In this document: positions 9,370 to 17,984 of the stretch, piece by piece
Position numbering within the stretch: position 1 is the stretch's first letter
How the letters are laid out: each line of letters starts with the position of its first letter
From: CAYQPF01 sp964419225
Lineage (GTDB): Bacteria; Cloacimonadota; Cloacimonadia; Cloacimonadales; CAYQPF01
DNA: 64,000 nucleotides
Reading direction: 5' to 3'
NCBI GenBank assembly: GCA_964419225.1
Contig: CAYQPF010000004.1
Coordinates: forward strand, 1 to 64,000
Position numbers and translations under genes: made by a program
Notes under the pieces: generated by a model
The model's database searches: none
Told to the model about the DNA's origin: nothing
What the model saw: the letters and a program-made list of their open reading frames with translations, nothing else

Positions 9370-10980
9370 CTATCTTATCAGAGTAACTTTTTTCATATCC
9401 AGAAGAACATTATTTTGGGTTAATTTACAGAAGTATATGCCTGAGGCTAAAATATCTGTTTTCCAACTGAATTTCCTGTCTTTTATTTCAATGACTTTCA
9501 CCCTTTCACCCTTAACATTATAGATCGACATTTTCATATCTTTTTGGGGAGGTTCTTTCAAATTGAAATTCAGTACGGGATTAAAGGGATTGGGATATGT
9601 GCTAAACTCAGAGACATTAACTGGTGCAGTATTATCTTCAATACCCTGGGTTGTCTCATGTAATTGGGAACTACCCAGATAGATAAAGATTTTACCCGGA
9701 AAATACTCTTCATCAATACCCGGGGCACTAACTGCCAAATCGTCATATCCATCATTATTATAATCTCCACAAGTAATCCCTAAACCAAAATTAGCATCCC
9801 AATTCGCAGGATTTTCTAAAATGAGATCACAACTGCCATTCCCTCCTCCAAGATACAAATAAACTCTGCCACTGTAGTTTTCAAACCATGGAAGTCCTAT
9901 AGCGATATCTGATTTTCCATCATTGTTCAAATCACCATAACCAAGAAATTGTTCAGTTACAAAACCGTAGTATTCCAGAAAGGTACTTGGGTGTAATGGC
10001 ATAGGATCCCAGCTTAACCAAATTCCTGCACCTTCATAGTTTGAACAGGTTCCGATAAAATCCTCATATCCGTCTCCGTTCCAGTCTCCGCATCTGAATC
10101 CTGTGTATGAATTCAGATAATTCACATTAACATAGTCATTAAGCACTAAGTCCGGAATTGAATCGATTTCTGTACTGCCATAATATAAGTACATGTTATG
10201 AGTGTATCCTGTTATATCAGGAGGATATCCAATAATAAAATCATCTTTACCGTCCAAATTGACATCACCTACTCCGTTAATATCAGTTCCAACACTTTGC
10301 GTAAATGATTGCATGCAGAGATAATTCAATATCCATTCATTTCCATAAAGCAAGTAATAATCATATTCCAGCATACTTGGCACAGAATTAAGATCTTTGC
10401 AGATTATTACTCCTGCATCATTTAATCCGTCTCCATTTATATCACCCAGATTTTTTATGTAAGGCATTTGGCTCTGATTAAAATGATAAGGTAAAGGAAT
10501 CTGAATTTCCGGTACAATGTTCCCAATGTTATTACCTAATAAAACATCAATATAACCTAACCAGTAATCATCATTTACTTTATGACTGTGGTGAAATCCC
10601 AATTCCTCACAACCATCTCCATTCATATCACCCAGATTTACGATGTAATCTCCTATGGCAGAAAAACCCGGAACAGATTCAATAACAATATTTGCTGTAT
10701 CTGGTAATCCTGTCTCTGTACCAAAGAAAAACCAGATTTTGCTTGCGGACCAACTACCACTACCGGTATTTACTGAAGGCACACTTGTTATCAGATCATC
10801 AAATCCGTCTCCATTGAAATCCATTGTTATAACTCTCCAACCGAATTCCTGTCCGTTGAATTCCCCGGTATATGTTTTGTAGAGATGCATGTGATTGTTT
10901 TGGGCTGAGATAGAACAAATTCCCATCATCAGAATTCCCATTATTAGAAATACTTTTATACTTTTTATTTGAACAGACAT
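9370..10980 (-). CDS. Secreted seven-repeat FG-GAP beta-propeller protein with sorting domain
   Basis: A 536-residue secreted protein with signal peptide IKVFLIMGILMMGICSISA. Seven FG-GAP/integrin-alpha-like repeats are visible, each with a calcium-loop type motif: DFNGDGFDD, DMNGDGCEE, DINGDGLND, DVNLDGKDD, DWNGDGYED, DLNNDGKSD and DYNNDGYDD. That is a full seven-bladed propeller. The C-terminus is the sorting module (TYPNPFNPVLNFNL, IYNVKGERVK, SGIYF), more diverged than in the neighbours and ending VTLIR instead of LLK. The ATG at 10980 is chosen because GGAGG lies five bases upstream; the in-frame GTG at 10992 is part of that ribosome binding site. A surface adhesion or recognition role is inference. 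Confidence 0.82.
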   Translation of the reverse strand: MSVQIKSIKVFLIMGILMMGICSISAQNNHMHLYKTYTGEFNGQEFGWRVITMDFNGDGFDDLITSVPSVNTGSGSWSASKIWFFFGTETGLPDTANIVIESVPGFSAIGDYIVNLGDMNGDGCEELGFHHSHKVNDDYWLGYIDVLLGNNIGNIVPEIQIPLPYHFNQSQMPYIKNLGDINGDGLNDAGVIICKDLNSVPSMLEYDYYLLYGNEWILNYLCMQSFTQSVGTDINGVGDVNLDGKDDFIIGYPPDITGYTHNMYLYYGSTEIDSIPDLVLNDYVNVNYLNSYTGFRCGDWNGDGYEDFIGTCSNYEGAGIWLSWDPMPLHPSTFLEYYGFVTEQFLGYGDLNNDGKSDIAIGLPWFENYSGRVYLYLGGGNGSCDLILENPANWDANFGLGITCGDYNNDGYDDLAVSAPGIDEEYFPGKIFIYLGSSQLHETTQGIEDNTAPVNVSEFSTYPNPFNPVLNFNLKEPPQKDMKMSIYNVKGERVKVIEIKDRKFSWKTDILASGIYFCKLTQNNVLLDMKKVTLIR

Positions 10981-11152
10981 AAAAACCTCCACTTCTGTTT
11001 GGTTAGAGATAACAGATAAGAATTATGTGTATAAGCAGTAACCTATACTTGTTCCTTTTCTCTTATTCTTCTAATACTCAATCAAGAATAACAAATTTAT
11101 CCATAATCAATCTTTATCATGACAGCCTCCTTGGCAAGAAAATAAAGAAAAA

Positions 11153-11180
11153 TTGTGAATTGTAAATTGTGAATGGTGAA
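11153..11180. repeat. Heptad array, TTGTGAA type (4 units)
   Basis: Four units in exact 7-bp register: TTGTGAA, TTGTAAA, TTGTGAA, TGGTGAA. Confidence 0.8.
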
Positions 11181-11333
11181 TTTCGGGAAAGGAGATGAGA
11201 AAAAATAAGAGTGAAGAGATAAAAGATAAATTGAGTGTAATGTATTTAATGAGAGTTTTAGATTTTTGAGAGTGATTTTTATGTAAGAGTAAAGCGTTGA
11301 AAGATAATGAATTACCTGAAAACGGGGGGGGGG

Positions 11334-11426
11334 TAATTAATTATTAATTTATAATTATTAATGATTAATTGAGAGAGCGGGGAGAAGGGAGCAAATTGAA
11401 AATTGACAGTTGACCATTGACAATTA
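11334..11426. repeat. Two neighbouring heptad arrays with a G-rich spacer
   Basis: TTAATTA-type units at about 11334-11373, then a GCGGGGAGAAGGGAG spacer, then TTGACAG, TTGACCA, TTGACAA units ending near 11426. The spacer resembles the G-rich spacer of the composite repeat described at 11863. Confidence 0.7.
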
Positions 11427-11862
11427 GAGAAAGAAGCTGAAGAGAAGTTCAAGATTTTGGACAGAATAATACTGGTCCCAGTAAATGGCATCACATAGCC
11501 ATAATAATCCTTCATAACTCTTTGCTCCAAATCTTTTTTCGATGGTGCAAATTTAATGAAGTATCTTTTCTATAGTCAAGATAAATCTGAGTTTATTTTT
11601 TCACTAAGTTAATTGTGCTATGGTTTAAGTCTTCAGTTGCAGAAGTTTACCATATTGAAAATAATTCATAAATTCAGAATTAAAGTGTACAACAATGACT
11701 CCAAAACCATCTTTTGAAATTGTAACGAAGGGATTTAGACTATTCCTAATCCTATCATCAAACAATCCTAAGAATCCTAATTCAGACAAAAAAAGTAAAC
11801 AAGCAAGTCCATCAATAATGAATAAGAAACCAGTCTAAAGTCTCGTTATACTGGGCAGTATT

Positions 11863-11930
11863 TAATTATAAATTATCAATTATTAATGAGAAATAGGAAT
11901 TTGTTGAAACCTGCAGGCAAGTAGTAGGTT
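11863..11930 (+). repeat. Composite repeat: heptads plus TTGTTGAAACC core (copy 1)
   Basis: TTAATTA-type heptads (11863-11890), a short purine-rich spacer, then the core TTGTTGAAACCTGCAGGCAA at 11901-11920 followed by GTAGTAGG. The same order occurs at 28922-28999 (minus), 41299-41365 and 59566-59655. Confidence 0.7.
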
Positions 11931-12046
11931 GCTAGAGATATGCTTGAGGGGAAAATAGCATGACTTTCCCAATGTCCAGTCCTAAAATAGTGGACTCAGA
12001 TTTTGATAGCTTTAATTGACACATCTGCCATACACATATCTTTCCG

Positions 12047-12128
12047 ATCTGTGACCATCCGCCTGATCAGCGTCATCCGCGTTCTATTAAGCGTCCTTTT
12101 CAACTTTCAACTCTCAACTCTCAACTAA
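12047..12128. repeat. 9-bp-period array followed by a heptad array
   Basis: ATCCGCCTG, ATCAGCGTC, ATCCGCGTT at 12057-12083 show a 9-bp period. CAACTTT, CAACTCT, CAACTCT, CAACTAA at 12101-12128 show a 7-bp period. Confidence 0.75.
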
Positions 12129-12360
12129 CCCGCCGCTCTCTCCTCCCTTGGTGTTCAAACAGTATTTATTACTGTTTAATATCAGCCGAAAATCATCCTC
12201 AGATCTCTTCTCTGTCCGTGTTCGTCACTGTAAGTCTGTGTAAGTCCGTGTTCCTAAAGCATTCTTATTCCCCTGCGACTATCACCTGACGCCTATTTCA
12301 CCTGTAACTTTTTCCCCTCAAAGCAGTTATCATAGTAAAAAGGAGATAATTTAGGCTATT

Positions 12361-12906
12361 ATGAAGGTGTTTTTCGAAGAAGGACAATGCTCTTTCCCCA
12401 AAGGCGGGAAGAAAGACGGGATAATCTTCTGTTATTTCAGGCAAAGAGACATTTGTCTGGGCAGAAGATACATCTCAATTCCACTTTTACCGCAAAACAC
12501 CAAAATCATCAGCATGGGAAAAATAACTCTTTCCATCTGGCAGAACCTGCCTCTCTGCTTCAAACATGATTTATCCGTTTATGCCAGGCTATACAAGGCT
12601 GAATATCCCGATCTTCGCCGGAAACATCTGAATTCTTATGGGATCTTCCTGAAAATCATCCATAAAATCGACAGGTTTTACCAGTTTTCCAAGCTGGAAG
12701 ACACTTCCTACAGTATGTATGCTCTGCTTTACGGACATCTATCTGTGGCAGATTTTATCAGAATTGGCTACCTGCCTCAGGTCAGAAAGGGCTATATACT
12801 CACTGCCAGAATATTGTCTGTGGAAACGATATTTCCGCTTATACCATCAATCCTGCTGCCTGAACAAGCAATACTCAATCTGAACATACACTCAAAACCA
12901 GGGTAG
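12361..12906 (+). CDS. Hypothetical protein in a repeat-rich island
   Basis: A 181-residue protein starting MKVFFEEGQCSFPKGGKK. I do not recognise the family. It has no signal peptide or membrane segment, is basic, and carries aromatic-rich stretches (SMYALLYGHLSVADFIRIGY). A ribosome-binding-site-like AAGGAG is about 15 bases upstream of the ATG, further than usual. The gene stands alone, flanked on both sides by hundreds of bases of heptad, nonamer and palindromic repeats, which could mean a mobile or recently acquired gene. A 60-codon frame overlapping its start is a shadow. Real protein likely; function unknown. Confidence 0.6.
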   Translation: MKVFFEEGQCSFPKGGKKDGIIFCYFRQRDICLGRRYISIPLLPQNTKIISMGKITLSIWQNLPLCFKHDLSVYARLYKAEYPDLRRKHLNSYGIFLKIIHKIDRFYQFSKLEDTSYSMYALLYGHLSVADFIRIGYLPQVRKGYILTARILSVETIFPLIPSILLPEQAILNLNIHSKPG

Positions 12907-12922
12907 AATAGAGTTTGTAAGT

Positions 12923-12950
12923 GTCAGGCGTCAGTCGTCAGGCATCAGTG
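12923..12950. repeat. Heptad array, GTCAGGC type (4 units)
   Basis: GTCAGGC, GTCAGTC, GTCAGGC, ATCAGTG in exact register. The same words recur near 28798-28826. Confidence 0.8.
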
Positions 12951-12966
12951 GGGATTGAAATCTTTC

Positions 12967-13024
12967 TTGGGAGAAGAGCCTGCCAGGCTCTTTAAAATAA
13001 TGACGCAGGCTGCGTCATCTCCCA
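12967..13024. repeat. Nested palindrome module (REP-like)
   Basis: The outer arms TTGGGAGA (12967-12974) and TCTCCCA (13018-13024) enclose two hairpins: GAGCCTGCCAGGCTC (12976-12990) and ATGACGCA ggc TGCGTCAT (13000-13018). A related unit at about 23815-23840 keeps TTGGGAGA and carries a different palindrome, TTGGGCA gct TGCCCAA. Confidence 0.65.
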
Positions 13025-13136
13025 GGGGAAAGATCGGGAACGATTAGTAAACATTCCTCAGATTCTACGTAGAACCTGCCTTTATAGGCTGCCCAAAGAA
13101 GAACCAAACTTTTAATCGGGATGCTTTTTCGTAAGA

Positions 13137-13197
13137 GCGAACCTGTGTGTTCGCCCATTTAAATTGTTTGACTTGTCGGACGTGTCAGACATGTCAA
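13137..13197. repeat. REP-like hairpin and 9-bp-period array
   Basis: GCGAAC ctgtgt GTTCGC at 13137-13154 shares its ACACAGGT-type loop with the hairpin at 39297-39318. ACTTGTCGG, ACGTGTCAG, ACATGTCAA at 13171-13197 form a 9-bp-period array. Confidence 0.65.
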
Positions 13198-13289
13198 GAA
13201 TCAGGTGAATGTTAATTTTTATTGACTCAAAGACATTAATTAGTTTTATTATACGAATGCAGGTTTAATATTGTGATACGGAGGTTATC

Positions 13290-16200
13290 ATGAATAGATT
13301 GATCCCTGATATGATAGTTCAGGCAGTAAAGACAGGAATAAATGATGGGGTATTAACGGGAAGTGTTTTGTTTCTGGATATTAAGGGTTTTGCCTCATTG
13401 ACAGACCAGTTTTTTCAGGAAGGGAAAGAAGGAGCAGAGATCTTATCAGATTCGATCAATAAAGTATTCAGTCTGGTAGTAGGTAAGATCTATGCTTACA
13501 ACGGTTTTGTAAGTACCTTTGCCGGAGATGCTCTAACTGCCATATTTCCAAAGGAAAATTCTTGTTTATCAGCGTTAGACTGTGCCGGAGAAATAGCGGA
13601 GCTTTTTAAAAAGAATAAGAAACAGAAGAATAAATATGCAGATTTCGAATTATCGGCCCGGATAGGTTTGGCTTATGCAGAGATAAAGTGGGGGATTATC
13701 GGTTCAGACAAGCAGAAGGCTTTTTATTTTCAAGGAGAAGCCGTCAATGGGAGTGCAGCTGCGGAGAAGCATTGTGAACCGGGGCAGATAGTCATTAATG
13801 GGGAGTTTAGGAAAGCTTTGCAGGAAGTAAAAGCAGATAATATTGATATGTTAAATATCGTTGAGGACTATTATCAGGTGAAGCCGTTAAAATATAAAGC
13901 AATTGTTAAAGAAGTAATTTGTGAAGATAATCCTGTTTTGCCGGAATTTCAGCCGGAATTATTGTATAAAACAGATTTTAGAGGAGAATTTCGGGAGATC
14001 TTGAGTATTTTTGTCAAAATTCCTGAGATTTCAGACAGAGAGGAGCTGAATAGATTTTTAGTCCCAGTACTTGATCTGATGCATCAAGCCGGCGGATATT
14101 TGAATTGTCTGGATTTCGGCGATAAAGGAGCATATTGTCTGTTCTTTTTTGGAGCACCTGTTTCGCATGACAACAATTTGAAGCGTTCTTTGGAGTTCAT
14201 AAAGGGGGTAAAGGAGATTTATCCTCAAGCGATCACAGTCGGGATTAATTCCGGGATGGTGTTGGCGTTTATGAAAGGGAGTAAAGAACAGCAGTCTTAT
14301 GCGTGTTTCGGGAATACTTTAAATATTGCGGCAAGACTGATGTCGGGAGCAGAAGCAGGGCAGGTGTTGGCAACAGAACAAGTTGTAAAAGGTGGTTCTG
14401 AGTATTATCAATTTCAATTATTGGGTGAACGTAAATTAAAGGGGATGCAGGAAGCTGTCGCAGTCTATGAGATGAAAACAGAGAAAAAGGATCAGGCATC
14501 AGTTCAGTTCAAGGGTAAATGTGTAGGCCGTCAGGCAGAGTTTGGGCTGTTGGAAGAGTGGTCACGGTCGTTACAGGAAGGTTTTTTTGCAGGGGTTACC
14601 TTTATTTACGGGAATGCCGGTATAGGGAAGAGTCGTCTGATATATGAGTTTGCAGAAAGTAAAAAGGATGTAGCACAGATCATCAGCTTACAGGCAGACA
14701 GCATCTTCAGGAAGAGTTTCAATCCTTTTACAGAGCAATTCGGGAGATATTTTCATAAGAGAAGTTCTGATGAGCAGTCTGTATTGAAGGAGAAATTTGA
14801 AAAGGGTTGGCAGGCCTTGCTTGAGAAGATTGAAGATCAAGAAAAGAATCAGAGTTTGCGACACAGTTTGGAGAAGAACAAGAGTACTTTGGAGGCCTTT
14901 TTAGGATTGGAAGTGGAAGATCCATCCTGGGTGGAGTTGTCACCCCAGTTAAAATTTGAGAATACATTGCAGGCTTTAAAAGCTTTTTATAAGTGTTTGA
15001 GCAAAATCAAGCCTTTGATCATGGTTATAGAGGATATTCATGTATTGGACAGTGATTCTCTTACGTTTATAAATGTGTTCACACGTGCATTAGAGGATTA
15101 TCCGATAATGCTTATATGTACCGGAAGGTTTTATGATGATGGTACAAAGCCTGATTTAGCACTGGATATAGATATAACCGGGAACGAAATTATTTTAAAG
15201 GAACTGCAGGGCAGTGATACAGAGAAGATGATCGATGATATTTTGCAGGGAAAGCCTGATAAGAAACTGTTGAATTTTATAGAGAATAAAGCTGAAGGAA
15301 ACCCCTTCTTCACAGAACAATTCTGTTACTATCTCCAGGAGAACAGGATGATCCAGTCTGCTTCATCTGGATTGAGTCTTGCTGCAAAAATGCCTGATAT
15401 TCCGCCAAATATAAATCAGATCATTATTTCCCGTATTGACCGGTTATCCTTGGAATTGAAGGAAGCTGTGCAGGTCGCGAGTGTTTTAGGGATGGATTTT
15501 GATTCTTCGATATTGGAAGCGGTTCTGAATTTATATCAATACCAGACCAAACACACAGTATTGAAAGATGTGTTGGAGAATGGCAGGAATGAGAAGGTCT
15601 GGACGATCTTTTCGGAGTTGAAGTACATATTCCAGCATGCTTTATTACGGGAGGCTGCATATGAAATGCAGTTAAGAGGACGACTGAAGGAATTGCACAA
15701 ACTTGCTGCGGAGTGTTTAGTCAGAGCTTATCCTGACAAAGCAGAGTATTATTCAGAGATAGCCTGGCATTATGAAATGGCAGAATGTTATTCAGAATGT
15801 GCTAATTTCTACTTTCTGGCAGGAATTCAGGCGAAAAATGAGTACAAAAATGCATTTACGATAGCGTTTTTACAAAAATATCTAAAATATGGCAAGGATT
15901 TGGATAAAAAGAGAGAAGCGATCAAATCCTGTGCAAAGACATTGTTTTTAAACGGCAGATTCAGGGAAGCCTTTGAATTAGTGAACAAAGGGCTGAATAG
16001 TTTGAAAAAGAATCCGGATAAGATCTGGGAGGCCAGATTTTTACTTTTGCTGGCTGAAATACAGAGAAAACGTAACAAACCAGGAAAGCAATCTATAGAG
16101 CAGGCAATAAAGGTTTTAGGAAGAAGTAAATTACCCGAAGCATTAATTATCAAGTCCGAAGCTTTCGGGCACTTGGGTTCAATTTATGCAGAGGAAAACC

Positions 16201-17381
16201 AGTTTGAAACTGCGAAGGGATTTTATAAAAAGAGTGCCAAACTTACCAAAATTACCAAAGATATGGGATCATATATCAAGAATTTGAATTTGATGGGAGT
16301 TTATCACCGTAACAAAGGCAATATTAAGGAAGCGATCAAAATATTCCATGAGATGGAAAAGGCAGCTTTGGAAGGTAAGGATAAGATGGCCTATGCAACG
16401 GCTGTAGGCAATATGGGGTCTTGTTATTTAGCTATGGGGAATATTAAAAATGCCTCTAAATATCTGCAGATGCAGAGACAGATCAGTGAAGAGATCGGTG
16501 ATTTGCACAGTGAAGCGAGGGCATGTTCCAATCTGGGTGTGATGAATTGTTTTACGAACAATCTGGAAAAGGGACTCGAATTGTTTCAGCATACAAAAGA
16601 CGTATATTTTGAGTTGGGTGACAAGAGAGATATTGCGGCGATTGCAGGTAATCTCGGAGCTGTGTATTGCAATATGGGTTTCAACGATAAAGGGATATAT
16701 TATTTTCAGTTAAAGTTAAAACTGGCCAGGCAGTTAAATGATTATGACGGGATGATGAATGCTTTGGGTAATTTAGGCACATTATTGTCGAATGAGGGCT
16801 TGGAACCGGCTCTTAAATGTTTGAGAGAAATTGAAGAAATATCCAGGAAGCATGGGAAATCTGATTCGGCACAATCAGTGTACACGCATTATGCATCTCT
16901 TTATAAAGAGTATGCAATGTGGGACAAGGCCTTGGAGTACGGATTGAAAGCACTTAGGATCTACCGGAAAAGTGGAGACAGTTATCAATTGGCAGAGATT
17001 CTGCTCGATTTAGCTAAGATCTTATACAATAAACATAAGTATAAAAGAGGGATGAAATATGCCAAGGAAGGATTGGAATTAGCGATAAATATAGGGAAAA
17101 GGAACATTGAGTTTGAGTGTCAGGCCCAGATATTTGAGATAGAATTTGATACATGTAAGAATCAAAAACAGAGGCTGGAAATAGCAGAAAGGTGTGAGAG
17201 GCTGATCGACAGTTATGAGGAGCTGGATGGCAAAGGCAGACTGTGTGTATCGTTATGGTATGGCACTTTACGGGAAGACATCAGACTGCGGGGGATTCAG
17301 TATCTTGATGAGCTGATGGAGAAATATCCGAGTCCGCAGTATCAGATCTTCCGGGATTTTCTGGCGAAGGGAAAAACGTGA
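13290..17381 (+). CDS. Class III adenylate/guanylate cyclase - ATPase - TPR protein (soluble adenylyl cyclase architecture)
   Basis: A 1363-residue cytoplasmic protein with two cyclase homology domains, a P-loop ATPase and TPR repeats. Domain 1 (about 23-190) keeps both metal-binding aspartates, Asp30 (LFLDIKGF) and Asp80 (FAGDALTAIF), but its later helix (GEAVNGSAAAEKH) lacks the transition-state Arg. Domain 2 (about 230-395) has lost the first aspartate (IFVKIPE) but keeps GDKG near 276 and the Asn/Arg pair in GNTLNIAARL near 340-350. The two halves therefore look complementary and should make one active site at their interface. Walker A GNAGIGKSR lies near 440-448 and a Walker B (LIMVIEDIHVLD) follows. 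TPR-like helices fill about 830-1300. The ATG follows CGGAGGTTATC. Product cAMP or cGMP is inferred from family. Confidence 0.85.
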   Translation: MNRLIPDMIVQAVKTGINDGVLTGSVLFLDIKGFASLTDQFFQEGKEGAEILSDSINKVFSLVVGKIYAYNGFVSTFAGDALTAIFPKENSCLSALDCAGEIAELFKKNKKQKNKYADFELSARIGLAYAEIKWGIIGSDKQKAFYFQGEAVNGSAAAEKHCEPGQIVINGEFRKALQEVKADNIDMLNIVEDYYQVKPLKYKAIVKEVICEDNPVLPEFQPELLYKTDFRGEFREILSIFVKIPEISDREELNRFLVPVLDLMHQAGGYLNCLDFGDKGAYCLFFFGAPVSHDNNLKRSLEFIKGVKEIYPQAITVGINSGMVLAFMKGSKEQQSYACFGNTLNIAARLMSGAEAGQVLATEQVVKGGSEYYQFQLLGERKLKGMQEAVAVYEMKTEKKDQASVQFKGKCVGRQAEFGLLEEWSRSLQEGFFAGVTFIYGNAGIGKSRLIYEFAESKKDVAQIISLQADSIFRKSFNPFTEQFGRYFHKRSSDEQSVLKEKFEKGWQALLEKIEDQEKNQSLRHSLEKNKSTLEAFLGLEVEDPSWVELSPQLKFENTLQALKAFYKCLSKIKPLIMVIEDIHVLDSDSLTFINVFTRALEDYPIMLICTGRFYDDGTKPDLALDIDITGNEIILKELQGSDTEKMIDDILQGKPDKKLLNFIENKAEGNPFFTEQFCYYLQENRMIQSASSGLSLAAKMPDIPPNINQIIISRIDRLSLELKEAVQVASVLGMDFDSSILEAVLNLYQYQTKHTVLKDVLENGRNEKVWTIFSELKYIFQHALLREAAYEMQLRGRLKELHKLAAECLVRAYPDKAEYYSEIAWHYEMAECYSECANFYFLAGIQAKNEYKNAFTIAFLQKYLKYGKDLDKKREAIKSCAKTLFLNGRFREAFELVNKGLNSLKKNPDKIWEARFLLLLAEIQRKRNKPGKQSIEQAIKVLGRSKLPEALIIKSEAFGHLGSIYAEENQFETAKGFYKKSAKLTKITKDMGSYIKNLNLMGVYHRNKGNIKEAIKIFHEMEKAALEGKDKMAYATAVGNMGSCYLAMGNIKNASKYLQMQRQISEEIGDLHSEARACSNLGVMNCFTNNLEKGLELFQHTKDVYFELGDKRDIAAIAGNLGAVYCNMGFNDKGIYYFQLKLKLARQLNDYDGMMNALGNLGTLLSNEGLEPALKCLREIEEISRKHGKSDSAQSVYTHYASLYKEYAMWDKALEYGLKALRIYRKSGDSYQLAEILLDLAKILYNKHKYKRGMKYAKEGLELAINIGKRNIEFECQAQIFEIEFDTCKNQKQRLEIAERCERLIDSYEELDGKGRLCVSLWYGTLREDIRLRGIQYLDELMEKYPSPQYQIFRDFLAKGKT

Positions 17382-17439
17382 TTCAGTCGGCAGTGGGAAC
17401 TTGCAAAGCAAGTGGAGACAAGAGATAAAGGGAGATAAA

Positions 17440-17844
17440 ATGATAAAAGAACCGGAATATAATAACTGTTTTATGTGCGGGAAAGACAATCCTTTCGGGT
17501 TACAGTTGAAGTTTTCCTATTCGGAAGAGGAAACCTGGGCAGACTGGGTACCGGAGCGAAAGTATGAGGGTTATGATGAAGTACTGCATGGTGGGATAAT
17601 TGCAGCATTGTTGGATGAAGTCATGGCGAAAGATATATTGATCAGAGGGATAACGGCAGTGACCACAGATTTGAATGTAAAATATAGAAAGGCGATCAAG
17701 ATCGGAGAATCAATCCGGATAAAGGGAAGAATTACCCAGGATAAGGGGAGAGTTGTTCTTTGCACAGCTGAGATAGTATCTTCAGAAGGAGTTTTGAAGG
17801 TCACGGGCACCGCGACATATTTTGTTTTAAAGAGAAGTAACTGA
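17440..17844 (+). CDS. PaaI-type hotdog thioesterase
   Basis: A 134-residue single-domain hotdog protein. NNCFMCGKDNPFGLQLKF at the start and LHGGIIAALLDEVM in the middle are typical of the PaaI/4HBT group; the HGG turn begins the central helix that binds acyl-CoA. Probably hydrolyses small acyl-CoA or aryl-CoA thioesters in the cytoplasm; the exact substrate cannot be read. The ATG at 17440 is preferred because GGGAG lies five bases upstream, over a TTG 39 bases earlier. It starts 58 bases after the cyclase gene on the same strand and may share its transcript. Confidence 0.8.
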   Translation: MIKEPEYNNCFMCGKDNPFGLQLKFSYSEEETWADWVPERKYEGYDEVLHGGIIAALLDEVMAKDILIRGITAVTTDLNVKYRKAIKIGESIRIKGRITQDKGRVVLCTAEIVSSEGVLKVTGTATYFVLKRSN

Positions 17845-17870
17845 TGAGATAACACCCCCAAGGTACCAAT

Positions 17871-17898
17871 CAGTTGGCAGTGGGCAGTTGGCGGTTGA
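17871..17898. repeat. Heptad array, CAGTTGG type (4 units)
   Basis: CAGTTGG, CAGTGGG, CAGTTGG, CGGTTGA in exact register. A shorter relative (CAGTCGG, CAGTGGG) lies at about 17384-17397, just after the cyclase stop codon. Confidence 0.75.
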
Positions 17899-17984
17899 AA
17901 CATAAATAAAAAAATAAAGCTTGCCAAAATATTAACCTTAGTAGAATTTTAGCATTGTAATTGTTACTTAATTCTGGAGGAAAT

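Larger units (their letters stand above)
10981..12360. other. Long gene-poor, repeat-rich intergenic region
   Basis: About 1.4 kb without a convincing gene. It holds heptad arrays (11153-11180, 11334-11373, 11396-11426, 11863-11890, 12101-12128), a 9-bp-period ATCCTAAGA array (about 11746-11790), another of ATCCGCGTT type (12047-12090), a loose array of GTAAGTCCGT type (about 12220-12255) and one copy of the heptad/core composite (11863-11930). On the minus strand 11552-11424 a 42-codon frame without a start reads TIEKRFGAKSYEGLLWL then CDAIYWDQYYSVQNLEL and could be a gene scrap. Confidence 0.6.
12907..13289. other. Intergenic repeat cluster upstream of the cyclase gene
   Basis: Holds a GTCAGGC heptad array (12923-12950), a nested palindrome module (12967-13024), a REP-like hairpin (13137-13154) and a 9-bp-period array (13171-13197). 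A TTGACT box at about 13222 with AT-rich DNA downstream may be the cyclase promoter, but no clear -10 stands out. Confidence 0.6.

Noticed and set aside
11312..11530. 72-codon minus-strand frame in the gene-poor region
   Set aside because: Most of it translates heptad arrays and a poly-G/C run; no usable ribosome binding site. Only the other-frame scrap at 11424-11552 looks protein-like.
11960..12000. Insertion-sequence end (TCCAGTCCTAAAATAGTGGA-like palindrome)
   Set aside because: Short imperfect palindrome with no partner end, no transposase and no target duplication visible.
12387..12569. 60-codon frame overlapping the start of the orphan gene
   Set aside because: Shadow of the longer 181-residue frame, with no ribosome binding site of its own.
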